From Janthinobacterium sp. 17J80-10 (GTDB lineage Bacteria; Pseudomonadota; Gammaproteobacteria; Burkholderiales; Burkholderiaceae_D): DNA of 64,000 nucleotides. Below are positions 56,786 to 64,000 of the stretch, piece by piece (the first letter of the stretch is position 1; every line of letters starts with the position of its first letter). A program made the translations under genes and the position numbers. The notes under the pieces are model-generated. The model ran no database searches and was not told where the DNA came from. It saw only the letters and a list, made by a program, of their open reading frames with translations. The DNA lies in NCBI RefSeq assembly GCF_004114795.1, contig NZ_CP035311.1, forward strand, positions 3,162,001 to 3,226,000, read 5' to 3'.

Positions 56786-58051
56786 ATGAATTCTTACGTG
56801 TTTTCGCTATTGTTTATCGCTTTTCTGGTACTGACCATTGCCGTGCGTTTCTGGCTCAGCTCCCGGCATATACGGCACATCCTGATGCATCGGCAAGCCG
56901 TGCCCCCCCAGTTTTCGGCCAGGATCCCTCTCGCCGCCCATCAGAAAGCAGCGGATTACACCGTCGCCAAGACGAAGCTTCGCATGACAATGCTGGGCGT
57001 CAATGCCGCGGTATTGCTTGGTTTTACCTTTTTTGGCGGCCTGCAGTGGCTGTCCATGAAGGTTTTCGATCTTACCGGTCCCGGCATGACATATCAAATC
57101 GGCTTGCTGGCGGCATTTGCCATCATTTCCGGCCTGATTGACCTGCCCTTCAGTTACTACTCCCAGTTCCGCCTTGAAGAAAAATTTGACTTCAACAAGA
57201 TGACGCCGGGCCTCTTCTTTACCGACCTGGTGAAAAGCGTGCTCCTGGGCGCGGCAATCGGCTTGCCGCTGGCATGGGTGATCCTGACCCTTATGGACAG
57301 GGCCGGTGACCTCTGGTGGCTGTATGCCTGGCTGGTATGGTGCGGCTTCCAGCTGCTGATGCTGGTACTGTTCCCGACAGTGATCGCACCGCTGTTCAAT
57401 AAATTCACCCCGCTGGAGGACGACAGCCTGCGCGCCCGGATCGAGAATCTGATGAAGCGCGTCGGTTTCGCCTCCAAAGGCTTGTTCGTGATGGATGGAT
57501 CCAAGCGCAGCGCCCACGGCAACGCCTATTTTTCCGGCTTCGGCGCTGCCAAGCGCATCGTCTTTTTCGATACGCTCCTGTCACGCCTGGCGCCGCAGGA
57601 AGTCGAAGCAGTGCTGGCGCATGAGCTGGGCCACTTCAAGATGAAGCATATCGTCAAACGCATTGTCGTCATGTTTGCCCTCTCGCTCGGCTTCCTCGCC
57701 CTTCTCGGCTACCTCAAGACACAGACCTGGTTCTACACCGGCCTCGGCGTCGACCCCATGCTCGGCACCGGCAATGATGCCATGGCGCTGATCCTGTTCT
57801 CGCTGGCCTTGCCAGTATTCACCTTCCTGTTCTCGCCACTGACCTCGATCAGCTCGCGCAAGCATGAATTCGAAGCCGACGCCTTTGCCGCCAAACATAC
57901 CAGCGCCCCCGACCTCGTCAGCGCGCTGGTGAAACTCTATGAAGACAATGCATCGACCCTCACGCCGGACCCGCTGCACTCGGCTTTCTACGATTCGCAC
58001 CCGCCGGCGTCGCTGCGCATCGACCGGCTGCTTGGCAGCGCGGCAAGCTGA
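56786..58051 (+). CDS. M48 family integral-membrane metalloprotease (Ste24-like)
   Basis: 421 residues. Multiple membrane helices surround the zinc site HELGH (279-283) in [17 protein letters not shown], with the third ligand Glu in EFEADAFA (361-368). An N-terminal M48 extension ([23 protein letters not shown]) is typical of bacterial Ste24/CAAX-protease homologs. It degrades or processes envelope proteins. AGGG precedes the ATG. Confidence 0.94.
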   Translation: MNSYVFSLLFIAFLVLTIAVRFWLSSRHIRHILMHRQAVPPQFSARIPLAAHQKAADYTVAKTKLRMTMLGVNAAVLLGFTFFGGLQWLSMKVFDLTGPGMTYQIGLLAAFAIISGLIDLPFSYYSQFRLEEKFDFNKMTPGLFFTDLVKSVLLGAAIGLPLAWVILTLMDRAGDLWWLYAWLVWCGFQLLMLVLFPTVIAPLFNKFTPLEDDSLRARIENLMKRVGFASKGLFVMDGSKRSAHGNAYFSGFGAAKRIVFFDTLLSRLAPQEVEAVLAHELGHFKMKHIVKRIVVMFALSLGFLALLGYLKTQTWFYTGLGVDPMLGTGNDAMALILFSLALPVFTFLFSPLTSISSRKHEFEADAFAAKHTSAPDLVSALVKLYEDNASTLTPDPLHSAFYDSHPPASLRIDRLLGSAAS

Positions 58052-58060
58052 GGGGCATGC

Positions 58061-58411
58061 ATGACAAAAACTGCAGATCTGCTGACAAAGAAATGCCGGC
58101 ACCAGGAAACGGCCCTTGACGATGCTCAGATACAGGTTCACCTGGCTGCCCTGCCGGACTGGCACGTCGCGCAAGGCCTGCTGGAACGGCAGTTCAGCTT
58201 CAGGAATTATTATGAAACGCTGGCCTTCGTCAACGCAGCTGCCTACATAGCCCATGCCGAAGACCATCATCCGGAGCTGACGGTCGGCTACAACCGCTGC
58301 ATGGTCAGATTCAATACGCATTCCGTCAATGGCGGGCGCGGCGGCCTGTCGGAAAATGACTTTATCTGCGCTGCCAAGGTGGGGGCATTGTTCGCCCAGG
58401 CGCATTCCTGA
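58061..58411 (+). CDS. phhB: 4a-hydroxytetrahydrobiopterin dehydratase
   Basis: 116 residues, pterin-4a-carbinolamine dehydratase. The signature [14 protein letters not shown] and the C-terminal [15 protein letters not shown] contain the active-site histidines. It recycles the pterin cofactor of phenylalanine hydroxylase. The stop overlaps the rsgA start (TGATG). Confidence 0.93.
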   Translation: MTKTADLLTKKCRHQETALDDAQIQVHLAALPDWHVAQGLLERQFSFRNYYETLAFVNAAAYIAHAEDHHPELTVGYNRCMVRFNTHSVNGGRGGLSENDFICAAKVGALFAQAHS

Positions 58412-59304
58412 TGGCACACCTTACCGTTACCATCATTGCCGCGCACGGCCGGCACTACCTGGGCCAGGTCGATGGCCAGCTCATCCAATGCGTCACGCGC
58501 GGCAAAAAGAGCGATGTCGCCGTCGGCGACCGGGTGCAAGTCAAGCGCACTTCGCCCAACCAGGGCGTGATCGAATCCATTGCCGAGCGCAAGACCCTGC
58601 TGTTTCGCTCCGACCAGTACAAATCCAAACTGCTGGCGGCAAATGTCACGCAAATGTTCATCGTGGTCGCGACCGAACCGGGCTTTGCCGACGACCTGGT
58701 CTCGCGCTCGCTGGTGGCGGCGGAAGCCGCCGGCGTCAAGCCGCATATCATCCTGAACAAGACCGACGTCGAAGAGCTGCTGCCGAAGGCGCGCGAACGC
58801 ATGACGCTTTATGGCGCCCTTGGCTACCCGGTGCATGAAGTGTCGGTGCGCGCAAGGCCGGACGATACACGCGCCATCCTGGCGCCGCTGTTGGCGGGCC
58901 AAAGCTCGATCTTCATCGGCCAGTCCGGCATGGGAAAGTCCTCCCTCATCAACATGCTGGTGCCGGGCGCCGAGATCGCCACGCGCGAAATTTCAGCAGC
59001 GCTGGATACCGGCAAGCACACCACCACCTTCACGCGCCTGTATGCGGTCGATCAGGAAACCAGCGTGATCGATTCTCCGGGCTTCCAGGAATTCGGCCTG
59101 TACCACTTGAGCGAAGGCATGCTGGAGCGTGCCTTTGTCGAATTCGCGCCGCACCTGGGCAAATGCCGCTTCTATAATTGCCATCACCTGAATGAACCGT
59201 CGTGCGCCGTGCTCGACGCCGTGGCAGGCGGCACGATTGCACCGATCCGCCACGCCCTGTACCGGCAACTGGTGCATGAAGCGTCGCAAACCATCGGGTA
59301 TTAA
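58411..59304 (+). CDS. rsgA: Small ribosomal subunit biogenesis GTPase RsgA
   Basis: 297 residues. The circularly permuted GTPase order is clear: NKTD (116-119) first, then P-loop GQSGMGKSS (170-178), then DSPGF. An OB-fold N-terminus and a C-terminal zinc domain ([14 protein letters not shown]) complete the family layout. It helps late 30S assembly. Confidence 0.97.
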   Translation: MAHLTVTIIAAHGRHYLGQVDGQLIQCVTRGKKSDVAVGDRVQVKRTSPNQGVIESIAERKTLLFRSDQYKSKLLAANVTQMFIVVATEPGFADDLVSRSLVAAEAAGVKPHIILNKTDVEELLPKARERMTLYGALGYPVHEVSVRARPDDTRAILAPLLAGQSSIFIGQSGMGKSSLINMLVPGAEIATREISAALDTGKHTTTFTRLYAVDQETSVIDSPGFQEFGLYHLSEGMLERAFVEFAPHLGKCRFYNCHHLNEPSCAVLDAVAGGTIAPIRHALYRQLVHEASQTIGY

Positions 59305-59327
59305 GCCAGCTGGACGGTTCCGCCCTC

Positions 59328-60788
59328 TCAGCACAGGTTGCGCAGGGCACCTTGCAGATCGGGATAGCTGAATGCAAAACCGCTGGCCTGCAGGCGCGCC
59401 GGGGCCACGCGCTGGCCTTCCAGCAGCAAATCGGCTTGCTCGCCCAGCGCCAGCCGCATGGGCCAGGCTGGCGTCGGCAACAAGCACGGTCGCCGCAACA
59501 CCCGCGCAGCAACCCGGCTGAACTGATCCTGGGTCACACTCTCGGGCGCGGTAAAATTGTAAGCCGCGAACCTCTCCGGTGCGGCCGGCAATCCCCACAG
59601 GTGTGCAATGCCGCGCAAGACATCCTGTACATGGATCCAGGATTGCCACTGGTTGCCGCGCCCCACCCTGCCGCCCATGCCTAGCCGGAAGGGCAACAGC
59701 ATCATCGGCAAGGCCCCTTGCAAACCGAACACCACGCCGAAACGCATGCACGTCACCTGTACACCATGCGCTGCGGCCGCCCGCGCGGCAGCTTCCCAGT
59801 CCTGGCACAACTGCGACATGAAAACCGGCTGGGGCGAACTTTCTTCGGTAAGTTCGCGATCATCTCCCTGTGGCTGCACGCCGTAATAGCCGATTGCCGA
59901 TGCCGACAGCAGCAACCGTGGCTTGCGCCCGGCGTCGGCGATCCATGCCACCAAGTTTGCTGTCAGGGCGATGCGGCTACGGCGCAATTCCTCCTTGCGT
60001 CTGGCGGTCCACCGCCATCCGAGGATGCGCGCCCCCGCCAGATTAACGATGACATCGATGCGGGCCGCCGGCAACAGCTCGGCCATGTCAGCGATGCAAT
60101 GTACCTTGCCGCCAAAGAGCCATGCCGCCTGCTTTGGCCTGCGCGACAGGACCGTGACCTGATGACCTTCTGCCAGAAGCGCACGCACCAGCGCTTGCCC
60201 GATGAAGCCTGTCGCGCCAGTCACCAGCACCGACTCCGCTGCATCGCCAAAACGAAGGCCCGGGAACTCACGCTCGTTCTCGCGGCGGGAGATTCGCAAC
60301 GATGCCAGGCCGTCGCGCACGCCAGAGAGGCCGACGCCAATTCCGCACAAACACAGGAAAGCGCTCAGCCAGCCATGCGGCTCCCATTGCATTGCCGTGG
60401 GCTGCGCCAGCCAGGCAGGGACGTTCAGTAGCAGCAGCATAATGAAGGCGCCGCCATTAATCGCCAGTATGGTATGTGTCACGCGCTCACTTGCTGGCAA
60501 CAGCCGGGTCTGGTCCTCGACGACGAAATCCCACAAGGTCAAGACAATTTCGATTCCAAACAGGCCGAGCAGGACAACGGCCCAGGCGCCATGCAATGAC
60601 CACGCCGACAGGCCGATGAAAAGCGCACTGTAAATCAGCGCCCGGATCGCATGGATCCCCAATTCGCGACGCGCAGTACTGCGCTGCGGCAGCGCTTCGG
60701 TGAACTCATGGTGGTACAAGGTGTCAAATGCCCCGAGGCAGCCTTGCGCAGCCATGAGCTGCAACGCCAGCAGGTGGGTATCCATCAT
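59328..60788 (-). CDS. Membrane DoxX-like domain fused to TIGR01777-type SDR
   Basis: 486 residues. An N-terminal membrane region of about four helices (LYHHEFTEALPQRSTARRELGIHA, LGLFGIEIVLTLWDFVVEDQTR, LLLLNVPAWLAQ), then an extended SDR domain from about residue 188 (VLVTGATGFIGQALVRALLAEGH, NLAGARILGWRW, SASAIGYYGV) like the TIGR01777 epimerase family. The domain order is membrane then SDR, the reverse of the first gene of this operon. Substrate unknown; it starts 4 bases inside its upstream neighbour. Confidence 0.78.
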   Translation of the reverse strand: MMDTHLLALQLMAAQGCLGAFDTLYHHEFTEALPQRSTARRELGIHAIRALIYSALFIGLSAWSLHGAWAVVLLGLFGIEIVLTLWDFVVEDQTRLLPASERVTHTILAINGGAFIMLLLLNVPAWLAQPTAMQWEPHGWLSAFLCLCGIGVGLSGVRDGLASLRISRRENEREFPGLRFGDAAESVLVTGATGFIGQALVRALLAEGHQVTVLSRRPKQAAWLFGGKVHCIADMAELLPAARIDVIVNLAGARILGWRWTARRKEELRRSRIALTANLVAWIADAGRKPRLLLSASAIGYYGVQPQGDDRELTEESSPQPVFMSQLCQDWEAAARAAAAHGVQVTCMRFGVVFGLQGALPMMLLPFRLGMGGRVGRGNQWQSWIHVQDVLRGIAHLWGLPAAPERFAAYNFTAPESVTQDQFSRVAARVLRRPCLLPTPAWPMRLALGEQADLLLEGQRVAPARLQASGFAFSYPDLQGALRNLC

Positions 60789-61270
60789 GCAGCCTCGCTG
60801 TCAATTTCTACCCTGACATGAAGCGCTGCGATCTGCCTGCGGTCATGAAACCATAGCCATGCCAGTGGCGGCACCATCGTCAAAACCGCGAACCCGTCGA
60901 CCCAGACATGGGTCCAGCAATCGGCACGAAGGGAAATCCATATATCCTGCGGGGCCCAGATGACGATTCCTGCAATCAGGGCGCCCCAGGCCAGGCCGCT
61001 GCGGTAGCGGTCGCCAAAATGGATCAGCGCCAGCATCCATAAAGACATTCCCTGTATGGTCGGCCCGAACAGTCCAATCCACCAGACTTGCTGCGCGCGC
61101 GCCGCAGATGGCGCTGACGCCCCCCAGAATGCCGCCTCGACGCCAAGATGGTAGTCATCGAACATCGGCAAGTCGCCAATCCAGGGCAGCGCCATGCCGA
61201 CCAGCAGGTGCACCAGTGCGGTCGCATACATCCAGAGAACCAGCCATTGTCTTGCGGTGATGGAATCCAT
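60785..61270 (-). CDS. Integral membrane protein of unknown function
   Basis: 161 residues, four likely membrane helices (WLVLWMYATALVHLLVGMAL, VWWIGLFGPTIQGMSLWMLALIHF, GLAWGALIAGIVIWAPQDIWI, VWVDGFAVLTMVPPLAWLWF). Cell-envelope protein of the SDR operon. ATG 61270 with GGAGG upstream is preferred over a TTG 6 bases earlier. Not recognised. Confidence 0.72.
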   Translation of the reverse strand: MDSITARQWLVLWMYATALVHLLVGMALPWIGDLPMFDDYHLGVEAAFWGASAPSAARAQQVWWIGLFGPTIQGMSLWMLALIHFGDRYRSGLAWGALIAGIVIWAPQDIWISLRADCWTHVWVDGFAVLTMVPPLAWLWFHDRRQIAALHVRVEIDSEAA

Positions 61271-61309
61271 GCTCAAGCACCTCCCAAGTAAAAAAATCCA
61301 ACTGCCCGA

Positions 61310-61738
61310 TCAGCGTCCCCGAAAGAACGGATTTACCGGCTGGCACACATCCCCGTCGCAGTGCCCGGCTGGCCTGTATCCCATCCAGCGTGAAAAACGG
61401 TAGCGATTGCGGGCAAAGCCGCGGTACAAGCTGGCCAGCAACGGCCGCAGGGCATGCACCCGCAATGGCAGGACAATCCACGCGCGGCCGACCAGGGTAT
61501 AGGCCGCCAGCATGCTGTCGATCCCGACCAGCACGCGGCCATCGGCAGTGCTGCTGTGAAGTTCGCGATCGAGCGCGGCCATGTCGACGCCCAACGGCGC
61601 CGGATCAAAATCCGGCCTGGAGATATCCACAAAACCCAGGCGGCCGGCGCTGTTCCAGCGCATCAGCCGGCGCATCTCGGCCAGGCAGAAAGGGCAGTTG
61701 CCGTCGTAATACAGCGTCAGTTCCGCAGTCGTGCTCAT
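61310..61738 (-). CDS. DCC-family thiol-disulfide oxidoreductase-like protein (DUF393)
   Basis: 142 residues. YYDGNCPFC with Cys15 and Cys18 near the start, then LPLRVHALRPLLASLYRGFARNRYRFSRW, are the DCC/DUF393 pattern. These are thioredoxin-like and often sit beside DoxX or SDR genes. GGGAG precedes ATG 61738. A much longer frame reading upstream covers the DUF2269 gene antiparallel in frame and is not the product. Confidence 0.85.
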   Translation of the reverse strand: MSTTAELTLYYDGNCPFCLAEMRRLMRWNSAGRLGFVDISRPDFDPAPLGVDMAALDRELHSSTADGRVLVGIDSMLAAYTLVGRAWIVLPLRVHALRPLLASLYRGFARNRYRFSRWMGYRPAGHCDGDVCQPVNPFFRGR

Positions 61739-61779
61739 GAAGCATGCTCCCATGCGTTTGGTTTTTATCGGAAAGATAC

Positions 61780-62250
61780 CTACAGGGCCGGCTTGTTCAC
61801 CATCAGGAAATACACGCCCACCATACAAAGGAAAGCGGGATAACCCAACCCTTCCCACCAGCGCGCGTAGCGCCAGTATTCGGCCGGCAAGACGCCCCCC
61901 TGTACCAGCGCCAGGTCTGCCATGCGTCGCATGCGTATCTGCAGCCAGACCACTGGCAGCCAGCAAGCCCCGGCGATCACATAGAGCACCAGCGACCACG
62001 CAAGCCACGGCGTAGTAAAAGTCCATCCTGCCATGTACATCAAGCCGATACCGCTGGCCGGTTGCACAATTACAGCGGGCGTCGTGAATATCCAGTCGGC
62101 CAGCACCACGAACCTTGCCACGACCGCCTGCGCCTCGATACTCTTGCTGCGGTTCGCGCAAAACAGGTAAAAAGCTGAACCGAAGCCGACGCCGACAAGC
62201 ACGACCGATGACAATATGTGCAAGGTTTTAAGGATCAGATATGCAGACAT
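61780..62250 (-). CDS. DUF2269 family membrane protein
   Basis: 156 residues, four membrane helices with the DUF2269 pattern (YLILKTLHILSSVVLVGVGFGSAFYLF, WIFTTPAVIVQPASGIGLMY, WLAWSLVLYVIAGACWLPVVWLQIRM, YPAFLCMVGVYFLMV). The conserved His in the first helix suggests a redox or ion role. The start is ATG 62250 with AAGGG, just after the SDR stop. Confidence 0.8.
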   Translation of the reverse strand: MSAYLILKTLHILSSVVLVGVGFGSAFYLFCANRSKSIEAQAVVARFVVLADWIFTTPAVIVQPASGIGLMYMAGWTFTTPWLAWSLVLYVIAGACWLPVVWLQIRMRRMADLALVQGGVLPAEYWRYARWWEGLGYPAFLCMVGVYFLMVNKPAL

Positions 62251-62252
62251 GG

Positions 62253-63518
62253 TCAACCCTTCCTACTTTCAGAAGCATCCAGCAGCAGCAGTAACGCCAG
62301 AATAGGAATGTTTTTCAAGACTGGCCCGAACGGATGCAGCCAGTATTCAGGGAGGAATAGCGTGATGATCGCGGTATAAGCCGCGATCAGAAACATCTGC
62401 AAACGCCAGGGCCAACGGCCAGGCGCAAGCAGCGTGGCCACACCAAAACCCAGATCGAGAAGCGCCGCCCCATATAACGCTACTGCAGCCGGTTCACCGC
62501 GCAAGCCCACCTCGCTTAGCAGCGTCAGGCTTTGGTCGACCGGATAAATTCCGAGGGACAGCACGCCGGTAACAAGCCATACCAGTGCCAGCGCGAACCG
62601 CATAAGCGGCAAGCCCCAAGCCATTACTGCCTGTGCCCGCAACATCTCAGGCGCCAGGCCGGCAAACCAGGTAGAAGGGCCTCCTGGCGCCCGTCCGAGC
62701 AGGCTGGCAAAAGCTGCGGGGTTGCCGGCACTGCCCTGTTCCAGCATGCGCAGGGAGTCGGGGGAAATCAGTCGCTGGCGCAGGCAACTTGCCGCCTTTG
62801 CCAGGCCAAACATAAGACGCCGCGGTATCGGCAACCAGATTGCCGGCGGCAAGCGCATGGCCTCACGATAGGCTTGCAGCATCTCACGGTAGCTCATTGC
62901 CACAGGCCCCACCGCATCAACGATTGTTCTGGCATCAGATGCCGGGAGCAACAAGTGCGTTACTGCTGCACACACATCGTCGACGTGCACAGGTTGCAGG
63001 CGCTGTTCGCCGCGTCCAGGCAAACCGACCACTGGAAGGCTCGCCAGCATGCGAAAAAACCGGCTGCTGCCACCGTCGATGCCTACCACCAGCGACGGCC
63101 GCAGGATGCTCCAGTCCAGGTCTGTCTGCATTAAATACGCATCGGCTTGCCGTTTGCTGCGCAAATACGGCGTGCACGCCGCATCGTCATGACCGCCGAG
63201 CGCCGAAATCTGGATGACACGGCGGATCCCGGCCAACTCGCATGCCTTGAACAGGGCAATCGGCGCATCGCGATGGATAGCGTCAAAGCGCTTGTCAAGA
63301 TCCTCGTGCAAGATGCCGACAGCATTGATCACTGCATCAATATCGTCCAGGCGCGGCAACCAATCTTCCACATGCACAACGTGCGCATAATCGATTGCCA
63401 GATCCTGTGCCAGCACTGGTACCCGCACCCCGCGCACGACCTCATGGCCTGCCGCAACCAGGACAGAACAGAGATGGTGACCGAGGAATCCATTGGCGCC
63501 ACAAACCAGAATTTTCAC
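62253..63518 (-). CDS. NAD(P)-binding SDR fused to C-terminal DoxX-like membrane domain
   Basis: 421 residues. An N-terminal SDR (ILVCGANGFLGHHLCSVLVAAGHEV, INAVGILHEDLDKRFDAIHRDAP, ILRPSLVVGIDGGSSRFF) like NDUFA9-type proteins, then about four membrane helices (LALVWLVTGVLSLGIYP, VALYGAALLDLGFGVATLLAPG, LQMFLIAAYTAIITLFLPEYWLHPFGPVLKNIPI). The start is GTG 63518 with AGGCGGGC upstream. First gene of the operon 63518-59328. Confidence 0.82.
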   Translation of the reverse strand: MKILVCGANGFLGHHLCSVLVAAGHEVVRGVRVPVLAQDLAIDYAHVVHVEDWLPRLDDIDAVINAVGILHEDLDKRFDAIHRDAPIALFKACELAGIRRVIQISALGGHDDAACTPYLRSKRQADAYLMQTDLDWSILRPSLVVGIDGGSSRFFRMLASLPVVGLPGRGEQRLQPVHVDDVCAAVTHLLLPASDARTIVDAVGPVAMSYREMLQAYREAMRLPPAIWLPIPRRLMFGLAKAASCLRQRLISPDSLRMLEQGSAGNPAAFASLLGRAPGGPSTWFAGLAPEMLRAQAVMAWGLPLMRFALALVWLVTGVLSLGIYPVDQSLTLLSEVGLRGEPAAVALYGAALLDLGFGVATLLAPGRWPWRLQMFLIAAYTAIITLFLPEYWLHPFGPVLKNIPILALLLLLDASESRKG

Positions 63519-63593
63519 GATGCCCGCCTGTCTTTAATTTTTGTAATTTCAGTCAAAACAGAAACGTTACGACAAAAAAATTTCCGCGCGCCC

Positions 63594-64000
63594 TCAACCC
63601 GAATTCTTGCTGCCGTCCCGCCCGTCGCCCCGCACGAATTTCTGCACAGTGGATCCCATCTTCAAGAGCTTCATCAAAGTGGCCGGCTCCAGCCGCAGCA
63701 TTTCATCGGTCCACGACATCAAGGTTTCCATCAGCGCCAGGGTTTCAGCGATACGCTGTTGCGCCGCCCGCTCTTCCATTGGCAAGTCATCACTGGACAG
63801 GCACTCGCGCAAGGCGGCAATCGTGGGATCGAATTCGCGCGCCTTGCGCTCCCTGACGATCGTGCGGAACAATTCCCACACATCCAGCGATGTTTCGAAA
63901 TGGTCACGCCGGTCACCCAAAGCGTGGGACACCTTGACCAGCTTCCAGTTTTGCAATTCTTTCAAACTGGTCGACACGTTCGAGCGCGCCACACCCAGCG
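63594..64000 (-). CDS. GbsR/MarR-type transcriptional regulator, 3' part
   Basis: At least 134 codons; the gene continues past the right edge. LGVARSNVSTSLKELQNWKLV is the recognition helix of a winged helix domain, followed by VSHALGDRRDHFETSLDVWELFRTIVRERKAREFDPTIAALRECL, typical of GbsR-family regulators. The C-terminal part is helical. It lies upstream of the SDR-DoxX operon on the same strand, with a 75-base gap, so it may regulate that operon. Confidence 0.85.
   Translation of the reverse strand, partial: LGVARSNVSTSLKELQNWKLVKVSHALGDRRDHFETSLDVWELFRTIVRERKAREFDPTIAALRECLSSDDLPMEERAAQQRIAETLALMETLMSWTDEMLRLEPATLMKLLKMGSTVQKFVRGDGRDGSKNSG

Noticed and set aside
61310-62161. 283-codon frame covering the DCC gene and extending upstream
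   Set aside because: The N-terminal half overlaps the DUF2269 gene out of frame; ATG 61738 has a ribosome-binding site and a family-length product.

Overview
The window is 64 kb of bacterial chromosome. It most resembles a betaproteobacterium of the order Burkholderiales, probably the family Oxalobacteraceae. That placement rests on the rRNA operon (16S-tRNA-Ile-tRNA-Ala-23S-5S), a 16S rRNA 3' end of CCTCCTTTCT, the nrdR-glyA and ybgC-tolQRAB-pal-cpoB neighbourhoods, moderately high GC and the pilus gene content. It is recognition from memory, not a database match. I see no insertion sequence, integrase, phage module or CRISPR array.

Layout. 1-1218 (-): ribD followed by the 5' end of the riboflavin synthase gene. 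1280-6735 (-): a type IVa minor-pilin operon, pilV-pilW-pilX-pilY1-pilE-like-fimT-like. 6886-8346 (-): a PAS protein with degenerate GGDEF and possible EAL regions. 8381-20206 (-): a chromosomal type IVB (R64/Tcp-like) pilus operon in transcription order TcpQ/PilL-like, PilN secretin lipoprotein, PilP, PilO, PilQ ATPase, PilR, PilS major pilin, a second PilT-like ATPase, PilM-like, PilV-like pilin, then two exported proteins of unknown function, one with three fibronectin-like repeats. A lytic transglycosylase (20433-20921) lies upstream behind its own AT-rich promoter region. No prepilin peptidase gene is present, so processing must use one encoded elsewhere.

21058-26636 (-): complete rrn operon with terminator, processing stems, boxA elements and P1 promoter. 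26989-29035 (-): nrdR and glyA; glyA has a ZTP (pfl) riboswitch in its leader. 29173-35185 (+): ydfG, ybgC and the Tol-Pal envelope operon, then two tRNA-Lys genes (UUU and CUU) with separate promoters and terminators. 35607-39341 (-): an EAL-HDOD signalling protein, and an L,D-transpeptidase/TPR pair that share a C-terminal domain.

39446-48082 (-): a 1036-residue coiled-coil protein with one membrane segment, and a 1770-residue hybrid sensor kinase (degenerate Ser/Thr kinase, AAA ATPase, GAF, HisKA, HATPase, REC). 48217-52115: a heme-enzyme cassette made of a catalase-like protein (+), a DyP-type peroxidase (-) and two paralogous unknown proteins (-). I consider this the best candidate for an undescribed system. 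52337-53443 (+): Hpt, REC and a small unknown protein. 53495-59304: srkA, an outer-membrane-like protein, yecA-like, orn, an M48 protease, phhB and rsgA. 59328-64000 (-): a five-gene membrane/SDR operon and a GbsR/MarR-type regulator cut by the window end.

The gene functions point to envelope biology and surface motility or adhesion: two type IV pilus systems, Tol-Pal, peptidoglycan enzymes and several c-di-GMP-like or phosphorelay proteins. Functional links beyond operon structure are inference.
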